This document shows positions 55,271-64,000 of a DNA stretch of 64,000 nt, piece after piece. Each line of letters opens with the position of its first letter. The first letter of the stretch is position 1. The stretch lies in contig NZ_CP048114.1 in NCBI RefSeq assembly GCF_010093025.1, positions 4,402,001 through 4,466,000 of the forward strand. Reading direction: 5' to 3'. The position numbers were made by a program, and so were the translations under genes. The notes below the pieces were generated by a model. The model ran no database searches. It was given only the letters and a program-made list of their open reading frames with translations, and had not been told where the DNA came from. Origin of the DNA: Edaphobacter sp. 12200R-103 (GTDB lineage Bacteria > Acidobacteriota > Terriglobia > Terriglobales > Acidobacteriaceae).

Positions 55271-55846
55271 GGCGTTTAGGCTAGCATTCCGGCGCAGCTT
55301 TCAAAGGGCCAGGAATTCGCAGAATGATTTCTGGAAAACGGCTCTTCTGCGTTGACCTGATCGCAGATCATTGCTATTCTCATAAGGTTCCGCGAGTATC
55401 CGGGGACGCGCCGAGTGTAAGAACAGGCGCGATGGGCAGAGAAAAGCCCGGCGATTTACCGATTCCCCCGCTGGAAGTGCATCAGGGGACGGGAATTTGC
55501 GCTATACTTGGATATAACAAGAGAGAACCGCAGGTGCGAGTCCGAGAGATTCGGGAGAGCATATAGTCTGCGGCCCATCGATTACGAGCCTGCGACACCC
55601 TCCACCTTGGATGGGCTATGTGGGCCGGAACAGCGAAACGGAGCTGGGCAGGCCTGAATCAGGGTATGCGACCCGGTCACCGTCGACTGTTTTCGTCTGG
55701 TTGTAAAGGGTTCTACAGACGCGAAGCAGGGATTTCTTCGCTCATGGGTGCAGTGTGCATCCTCGTTTTTGCGCGTAGCGCACTAGCGGTGCGAGGTTCT
55801 CTGTGTGCGTCTGAAAAGTTTAGGTTTGCAACACCAAGGAGTTCGA
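55271..55846 (+). promoter_or_regulatory. Promoter and foldable leader RNA of the str operon
   Basis: TTGACC (55352-55357) and TATTCT (55375-55380) are 17 bases apart, a good promoter. The leader to rpsL is about 460 bases with no gene. It has perfect helices: CCGCAG 55528-55533 with CTGCGG 55568-55573 around a CCGA/TCGG stem, GCCCATC 55573-55579 with GATGGGC 55610-55616, CGTCTG 55694-55699 with CAGACG 55716-55721, GCGAAG 55721-55726 with CTTCGC 55736-55741, and CCTCG 55761-55765 with CGAGG 55792-55796. Some neighbours share a base and compete. It may be a control leader or a separate RNA; its role is unknown. Confidence 0.5.
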
Positions 55847-56230
55847 GTGCCTACGTTCCATCAGCTCGTCAAGCAGGGCCGCACGCCCACTCGCTATAAG
55901 ACTGCCAGCCCCGCGTTGCAGGGTTCGCCCCAGCGTCGTGGTGTCTGCACCCGCGTCTACACCCAGACGCCGAAGAAGCCGAACTCGGCGCTCCGCAAGG
56001 TCGCTCGTGTTCGTCTGACGAACGGCATCGAGGTTACGACCTATATCCCGGGAATCGGCCACAACCTGCAGGAGCACTCGATCGTGCTGATCCGCGGTGG
56101 CCGTGTGAAGGACCTCCCGGGTGTTCGTTATCACGTCGTTCGTGGGACGCTCGACTCGGTCGGCGTGGCCAATCGTAAGCAGAGCCGCTCGAAGTACGGC
56201 GCGAAGCGCCCGAAGGCTGCCGCTAAGTAA
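55847..56230 (+). CDS. rpsL: 30S ribosomal protein S12
   Basis: This 127-residue uS12 protein has [11 protein letters not shown] with the Lys known to set streptomycin sensitivity, GHNLQEHS and [14 protein letters not shown]. It begins GTG at 55847 with AAGGAG five bases upstream; an ATG at 55805 would add non-homologous residues. It is the first gene of the str-S10 ribosomal run. Confidence 0.97.
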   Translation: MPTFHQLVKQGRTPTRYKTASPALQGSPQRRGVCTRVYTQTPKKPNSALRKVARVRLTNGIEVTTYIPGIGHNLQEHSIVLIRGGRVKDLPGVRYHVVRGTLDSVGVANRKQSRSKYGAKRPKAAAK

Positions 56231-56300
56231 ACGAAGTTTTAGCAATCAAGCCCGGTTCGTGAGAGGTTGACCGCGCCGGGGGAAGAAGAGAGAAGAAGGA

Positions 56301-56771
56301 ATGCCGAGAAAAGGTTATATCGCGAAGCGTGAGGTTGCTCCGGACCCGGTGTACGGTTCGACCCTGGTGACGAAGTTCGTCAACTCGATGATGTGGGGCG
56401 GCAAGAAGTCGACCGCGCAGGGCATCTTCTATGAATCGATGAAGAACCTGGAGCAGAAGGGTGGCGACGAGGCCCTGAAGCTCTTCAAGAAGGCCGTCGA
56501 GAATGTAAAGCCGCTGCTCGAGGTAAAGAGCCGCCGTGTAGGTGGAGCGAACTATCAGGTGCCGATTGAGGTCAACCCTGAGCGCCGCACTTCGCTCGCG
56601 ATCCGCTGGCTGGTAACGTATGGCCGCGCTCGTGGAGAGAAGGGCATGGTTGAAAAGCTGACCGCCGAGCTGCTGGATGCGGCAAACGGACGCGGAGCGG
56701 CGATGAAGAAGAAGGAAGATGTTCATCGCATGGCTGAGGCAAACAAGGCCTTCGCTCACTATCGCTGGTAA
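56301..56771 (+). CDS. rpsG: 30S ribosomal protein S7
   Basis: This 156-residue uS7 protein begins [12 protein letters not shown] and has [17 protein letters not shown] and [14 protein letters not shown]. It nucleates assembly of the small-subunit head, and in some bacteria controls the str operon. Spacing to fusA is 79 bases. Confidence 0.97.
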   Translation: MPRKGYIAKREVAPDPVYGSTLVTKFVNSMMWGGKKSTAQGIFYESMKNLEQKGGDEALKLFKKAVENVKPLLEVKSRRVGGANYQVPIEVNPERRTSLAIRWLVTYGRARGEKGMVEKLTAELLDAANGRGAAMKKKEDVHRMAEANKAFAHYRW

Positions 56772-56850
56772 GGTTTGGGGCCGAGGATCGCTCCTCGGGT
56801 CTGCGTAATCAGGCTGTAACCGCGGGAAACCGCAGAAGAGAAGAATCAAC

Positions 56851-58941
<2,091 letters not shown>

Positions 58942-59013
58942 AGGAAGCCCCGCTGCCCAGATCAGAATTGGATTTTGACCCCGGCCCGGTCCGGAGAAAA
59001 AGGATGGAGAGCA

Positions 59014-60201
<1,188 letters not shown>

Positions 60202-60211
60202 GTGATTCAGT

Positions 60212-60233
60212 GCCGCCTGCTTCGGCGGGCGGC
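60212..60233 (+). promoter_or_regulatory. Stable hairpin between tuf and rpsJ
   Basis: GCCGCCTGC and GCGGGCGGC form a nine-base-pair stem (one T-G pair) around a TTCG tetraloop, 10 bases after the tuf stop and 40 before the rpsJ start. No T-run follows. It may slow transcription, stabilise the tuf mRNA end or reduce read-through into rpsJ. Confidence 0.55.
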
Positions 60234-60273
60234 AACTCAACCAGTTCTTTGCGTACAGAAAAGAGAGAAGACG

Positions 60274-60591
60274 ATGGCAGGACAGAGGATCAGGATTCGT
60301 TTGAAGGCTTATGACTACCGCGTACTCGACACCTCCACAGGAGAGATCGTCGAGACGGCAAAGCGCACCGGAGCGCAGGTTGCAGGGCCGATTCCTCTGC
60401 CGACGATGAAGAACAAGTATTGCGTTCTCCGTTCGCCGCACGTTGATAAGAAGTCGCGCGAGGCATTCGAGATACGGACCCACAAGCGTCTCATCGATAT
60501 TCTCGAGCCCACGCAGCAGACGGTGGATGCGCTAATGAAGCTCGACCTGCCGGCAGGTGTGGATGTAGAGATCAAGACGGTCCAGAAGTAA
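60274..60591 (+). CDS. rpsJ: 30S ribosomal protein S10
   Basis: This 105-residue uS10 protein begins [19 protein letters not shown] and has [14 protein letters not shown]. It also serves as NusE in antitermination with NusB. The first in-frame ATG with homologous sequence is at 60274; the open frame before it comes from the spacer. It opens the S10 part of the run. Confidence 0.97.
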   Translation: MAGQRIRIRLKAYDYRVLDTSTGEIVETAKRTGAQVAGPIPLPTMKNKYCVLRSPHVDKKSREAFEIRTHKRLIDILEPTQQTVDALMKLDLPAGVDVEIKTVQK

Positions 60592-60672
60592 AGAAGAGTA
60601 GAGACAGTTTTCGTTTGAGCAATACCTACAGTGCTGAGCATGAAGCCAGCATGATGAGGAAAGGAAGAAAAG

Positions 60673-61413
60673 ATGTCAGTTCAGGGAATTCTCGGTAAGA
60701 AAGTCGGCATGACCCAGATGTTTGATGAGAAGGGTGATGTTCACCCGGTCACCGTTCTCAAGGCTGGCCCCTGCGTCATTACGCAGCTCAAGACTCTGGC
60801 AAAGGACGGCTATGATGCCGCCCAGATCGGATATGTCGATTTCGTCAAGGCATCCAAGGTTAACAAGGCCATGACCGGCCACTTCGCGAAGTCCAATGTT
60901 CCTCCGGTCCGCGTTCTCAGGGAGGTTGCGATCGATGCTCCCGCGGCAGGCGAAAGCGGCGAGCAGGCAGACGGTGTCAAGGCTGGAGACCGTGTCCTGG
61001 TGGATATCTTTGCGGACGATAAGTTTGTCGACATCATTGGAACTTCGAAGGGCCGTGGCTTTGCGGGTGTCATTCGCCGCCATGCTTTCGGAGGCGGCCC
61101 CAAGTCGCACGGCCATATGTTCCAGGTGCAGGGTTCGATCGGCGCCTCCTCGTTCCCGTCGCGTGTTTTTCCGGGACAGCGTATGCCTGGCCACATGGGC
61201 CATGAGCAGGTTACGATTCGCAATCTTCGCATCCGCGGCATCGATCTCGATGACAACCTGCTGATGGTTGAGGGAGCGGTTCCTGGACCTCGCGACGGTT
61301 ATGTTCTGATCTCCAAGGCTAAGGCTCCGCCGCGTGAGCGTCGTGGCTTCGGCGGCGCCGGAACGATCGATCCTCTGAAGGCTTCGAAGAAGGCTTCCGC
61401 CAAGAAGAAGTAA
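60673..61413 (+). CDS. rplC: 50S ribosomal protein L3
   Basis: This 246-residue uL3 protein begins [19 protein letters not shown] and has [18 protein letters not shown] and [17 protein letters not shown], which line the exit and peptidyl-transferase region. The C-terminus has a Lys/Ala extension. It is followed by a 115-base spacer with no gene, then rplD. Confidence 0.97.
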   Translation: MSVQGILGKKVGMTQMFDEKGDVHPVTVLKAGPCVITQLKTLAKDGYDAAQIGYVDFVKASKVNKAMTGHFAKSNVPPVRVLREVAIDAPAAGESGEQADGVKAGDRVLVDIFADDKFVDIIGTSKGRGFAGVIRRHAFGGGPKSHGHMFQVQGSIGASSFPSRVFPGQRMPGHMGHEQVTIRNLRIRGIDLDDNLLMVEGAVPGPRDGYVLISKAKAPPRERRGFGGAGTIDPLKASKKASAKKK

Positions 61414-61528
61414 GTCTTCCCAGGAAATAAATCAGCAACCCTCTGCGCGGGGAACAGACCGGGAAAGCAGAGTAACAAAGTCAGGGCGAGCCGCATCGAT
61501 GGCCGCACAGAAAGTGAACTGAAGGACG

Positions 61529-62203
61529 ATGGCAAATATCAACGTAGTCAATCTCGGCGGGACCAAGGTCGGCGAGTTCGAACTCGCCGACGCGGTCTTC
61601 GCGGGAGAGATCAATGACGCTCTGCTCTGGGAGTCGGTTAAGCACTATCGCGCAGCACTTCGCCAGGGAACAGCAGCAACCAAGAACCGCAAGCTGGTAT
61701 CGGGTGCTGGCAAGAAGCTCTGGAAGCAGAAGGGAACAGGCCGTGCACGCGTCGGTTCCATCCGCACTCCGCTCTGGCGTGGCGGCGGTACGGTCCACGG
61801 ACCTCAGCCGCGCAGCTACGAGTATGCCTTCCCCCAGAAGAAGCTGATGGGCGCCCTCCGGTCTGCCATTACGGCAAAGATCCAGGAAGGCAAGATCACC
61901 ATCGTCGACTCGTTTGAGGTCTCCGAGGCGAAGACCAAGCTCTATCGCCAGGCCCTCGACAAGCTCGAAGCTGGCAAGACGACTCTTCTGGTTGAAACCA
62001 GCAAGAAGCTCGACGAGAAGCTCTATCTCGGATCCCGCAACCTTGCAGGCGTGGAGTTGGTGCTGAGCTCTGAAGTTCACCCCTACGACCTGCTCCGTTA
62101 CGAGCACGCCGTCTTCTCGAAGGACGCCATCGAGGCCCTCCAGGAGACGTTGAAGAAATATGTTTCGAAGCGTAAGACCGCTTCCGATAAGGAGGTCGCG
62201 TAA
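61529..62203 (+). CDS. rplD: 50S ribosomal protein L4
   Basis: This 224-residue uL4 protein has KQKGTGRARVGSIRTPLWRGGG and RSYEYAFPQKKLMGALRSA. In gamma-proteobacteria L4 also represses the S10 operon, but no such leader is seen here. Its stop overlaps the rplW start by one base (TAATG). Confidence 0.96.
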   Translation: MANINVVNLGGTKVGEFELADAVFAGEINDALLWESVKHYRAALRQGTAATKNRKLVSGAGKKLWKQKGTGRARVGSIRTPLWRGGGTVHGPQPRSYEYAFPQKKLMGALRSAITAKIQEGKITIVDSFEVSEAKTKLYRQALDKLEAGKTTLLVETSKKLDEKLYLGSRNLAGVELVLSSEVHPYDLLRYEHAVFSKDAIEALQETLKKYVSKRKTASDKEVA

Positions 62204-62496
62204 TGCCGACCCTGTATACCGTCATTCGCCGCCCCCTGATTACCGAGAAGGGGATGGGCATCAAGGAGACCCAGAGCACGTTGGTCTTTGAAGTTGCAGA
62301 GAATGCAACCAAGACCGAGGTGAAGCAGGCCGTCGAGACTCTCTTCAAGGTCAAGGTAGCCGCTGTTCGCACAGCAGTCGTCGAAGGCAAGGAGCGTCGC
62401 CGTGGCCGGTTCGCCGGTTATCGTCCAGACTGGAAGAAGGCGTACGTTCGCCTGAAGGCTGGCGAGAAGATGCCGGAATATATCGACAGTCTCTAA
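62203..62496 (+). CDS. rplW: 50S ribosomal protein L23
   Basis: This 97-residue uL23 protein has RPLITEKGMGI and KTEVKQAVETLFKVKVAAVRT. It stands at the tunnel exit and binds trigger factor and SRP. It starts at the last base of the rplD stop. A 123-base spacer follows before rplB. Confidence 0.96.
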   Translation: MPTLYTVIRRPLITEKGMGIKETQSTLVFEVAENATKTEVKQAVETLFKVKVAAVRTAVVEGKERRRGRFAGYRPDWKKAYVRLKAGEKMPEYIDSL

Positions 62497-62619
62497 GCAG
62501 CGATGGATGAGCCGTTCCGGGAAGGATCCGGGGAAGATGGCTAAGACACAGTAAGAAGTTTTGAAACTAGCTGAAAAGCCGGCTAGCCCGGAAGAGAAAA
62601 GCTAGGAGTTAAGAAGAAG

Positions 62620-63444
62620 ATGCCGATCAAATCCTTTAGACCGATTACACCCTCGCTGCGATTTACCACGACGCTGCGGAACGACGATCTGACAACGGAT
62701 AAGCCACACAAGCCGTTGCTGGCCGTCAAGCAGCGCACCGGCGGGCGCAACTCCACCGGCGCCCTGACGATTCGTCATCACGGCGGCGGACACAAGAAGA
62801 AGCTGCGCATCATTGACTTCAAGCGCGACAAGTTTGGGGTTCCGGCGACCGTCAAGACCATCGAGTACGATCCCAACCGCAGCTCACGCATTGCTCTCGT
62901 CGCTTATGTGGACGGTGAAAAGCGCTACATCCTCCAGCCGGTTGGCTTGAAGGTAGGCCAGTCCATTATGAGCGGTCCCGAGGCCGACATCCTGGTAGGC
63001 AATGCGCTTCCGCTCAAGAACATCCCTGCAGGTACGACGGTCCACAACATCGAGCTTCGTCCCGGCAAGGGTGCTCAGATGGCTCGCTCCGCCGGTTCTT
63101 CTGCTCAACTGGTTGCAAAGGAAGGCGATTACGCTCTCCTGAAGCTGCCCTCCGGCGAAACCCGCCGTGTGCTCGTGGATTGCATGGCCACCGTTGGCCA
63201 GGTCGGGAACACTGACCATGAGAATGTGACCATCGGCAAGGCTGGACGCAATCGCTGGAAGGGAATTCGCCCGACCAACCGCGGTGTCTCGATGAATCCG
63301 GTCGACCACCCGCACGGTGGTGGTGAGGGTAAGACCTCCGGTGGCCGTCACCCTGTGACCCCATGGGGCCAGCCGACGCGCGGATACAAGACACGCAACA
63401 ACAAGCGGACCGATGTGTTCATCGTCAACCGCCGCAGCAAGTAA
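62620..63444 (+). CDS. rplB: 50S ribosomal protein L2
   Basis: This 274-residue uL2 protein begins [15 protein letters not shown] and has [29 protein letters not shown] and the C-terminal [18 protein letters not shown]. It is close to the peptidyl-transferase centre. Ribosome site AGGAG lies 12 bases before the ATG. Confidence 0.97.
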   Translation: MPIKSFRPITPSLRFTTTLRNDDLTTDKPHKPLLAVKQRTGGRNSTGALTIRHHGGGHKKKLRIIDFKRDKFGVPATVKTIEYDPNRSSRIALVAYVDGEKRYILQPVGLKVGQSIMSGPEADILVGNALPLKNIPAGTTVHNIELRPGKGAQMARSAGSSAQLVAKEGDYALLKLPSGETRRVLVDCMATVGQVGNTDHENVTIGKAGRNRWKGIRPTNRGVSMNPVDHPHGGGEGKTSGGRHPVTPWGQPTRGYKTRNNKRTDVFIVNRRSK

Positions 63445-63465
63445 AGGATTCGGGAGAGCTAACAG

Positions 63466-63750
63466 ATGGCACGTTCTACGAAAAAAGGTCCGTTTATTGA
63501 CGACCACCTCATGACCAAGATCACGGTCATGAATCAGGCGAATGACAAGAAGGTGCTCCGCACCTGGTCGCGCCGCTCGACGATCCATCCGGACTTTGTC
63601 GGCCACACCATTGCGGTGCATAACGGCCGCAAGTTCATTCCGGTCTATGTGACGGAAAACATGGTCGGTCACAAGCTGGGTGAGTTTGCGGCGACCCGCA
63701 CCTTCAAGGGCCACTCTGCCAAGACGGAGTCGGCTGCCAAGGGCAGGTAA
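63466..63750 (+). CDS. rpsS: 30S ribosomal protein S19
   Basis: This 94-residue uS19 protein begins [16 protein letters not shown] and has [22 protein letters not shown]. It belongs to the small-subunit head. It follows rplB by 21 bases. Confidence 0.97.
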   Translation: MARSTKKGPFIDDHLMTKITVMNQANDKKVLRTWSRRSTIHPDFVGHTIAVHNGRKFIPVYVTENMVGHKLGEFAATRTFKGHSAKTESAAKGR

Positions 63751-63815
63751 GACAATCGGTTTGACCGGCAGGCATGTATCAGTAACTTTCGTTTTGAGTG
63801 TTCAAGGAAGAAGTC

Positions 63816-64000
63816 ATGGCTAAGGCAGCAGAAAAGACAAAAGAGTTCCGCGCGGAGGCAAGATTCCAGCGCACCAGCCCGCAGAAGGCGAAGCTCGTCC
63901 TGGACCTGATCAAGGGACTCCGTGTGGAGCAGGCGATCAACACGGTCCATTTCAGTAACAAACGCATTGCCCCGGCGGTCGAAAAGGTTCTGCGGTCCGC
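63816..64000 (+). CDS. rplV: 50S ribosomal protein L22, cut at the window end
   Basis: ATG at 63816 begins MAKAAEKTKEFRAEARFQRT, followed by SPQKAKLVLDLIKGL, the uL22 start. Only 61 codons are inside the window. The next genes of the S10 run (rpsC, rplP) would follow. The expected full length is about 110-125 residues. Confidence 0.93.
   Translation, partial: MAKAAEKTKEFRAEARFQRTSPQKAKLVLDLIKGLRVEQAINTVHFSNKRIAPAVEKVLRS

Noticed and set aside
55324..55566. An 80-codon frame in the str leader
   Set aside because: No ribosome site or known motif; it covers the promoter boxes and the start of the foldable leader.
55530..55575. Possible tRNA or glycine-riboswitch piece in the str leader
   Set aside because: GGTGCGAGTCC lacks the TTC loop and the 5-base T-stem, and no cloverleaf forms. 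GGGAGAG alone is not a glycine riboswitch, since the other core blocks are missing.

Overview
The window reads as the chromosome of a member of the Acidobacteriota (class Terriglobia, close to Edaphobacter, Granulicella or Terriglobus). This is inferred from gene content, not from a marker-tree search. The clues are a TonB-dependent receptor-like protein of the Oar type with a carboxypeptidase-like N-terminus, a VWFA protein of the acidobacterial type, long TPR/carboxypeptidase-regulatory exported proteins, a PEP-CTERM protein, lipid A and Kdo genes (a Gram-negative envelope), frequent GTG and TTG starts, and scattered copies of a CATCCTGAG...GAAGAATCCCTG intergenic palindrome. I see no phage, insertion sequence, CRISPR array, rRNA or tRNA.

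Layout. 0-2 kb: a nitric-oxide detoxification pair, hmp and an Rrf2/NsrR-like regulator, with an 11-1-11 palindrome over the hmp promoter. 2-9 kb, minus strand: gyrB with a clear terminator, then a Tat-exported amidase, an OppF-like ATPase, a TauE/SafE permease and a DUF971 protein. 9.5-12.5 kb: rpmI and rplT with a foldable spacer, then a DprE1/DprE2-like oxidoreductase pair. 12.6-20 kb, minus strand: a four-gene envelope cluster (DUF5666, TonB receptor-like, VWFA, TPR). 20-26 kb: a VIT1/CCC1 metal transporter, egtB and egtD for ergothioneine, with a ThuA-like gene and a beta-propeller gene between them. 26-31 kb, minus strand: moeA-moaC, a TPR protein, and the DUF3108-DUF2007-queC unit. 31-35 kb, minus strand: waaA, lpxK, waaC and a methyltransferase. 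35-49 kb: mixed genes including a PEP-CTERM protein, trmFO, der with a long basic N-terminus, a DinG-type helicase, queD-queE, a nucleoside-binding protein, a symporter and a crotonase. 49-50.5 kb: a lumazine synthase fused to a VOC-like domain, followed by nusB. 50.5-55.3 kb: a large lipoprotein and an S9 peptidase. 55.3-64 kb: the str and S10 ribosomal operons run together (rpsL-rpsG-fusA-tuf-rpsJ-rplC-rplD-rplW-rplB-rpsS-rplV), preceded by a roughly 470-base leader that can form several hairpins; rplV is cut by the window end.

How they work together. queC, queD and queE supply preQ0 for queuosine. moaC and moeA serve molybdenum cofactor. waaA, lpxK and waaC build the lipid A-Kdo-heptose core. 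egtB and egtD make ergothioneine. Most of the window is conserved housekeeping. The parts least explained by standard annotation are the structured RNA candidates before rpsL and between rpmI and rplT, the VOC-RibH fusion, the Der extension, the DUF5666-TonB-VWFA-TPR cluster and the dispersed palindromes. No single undescribed system stands out beyond these.
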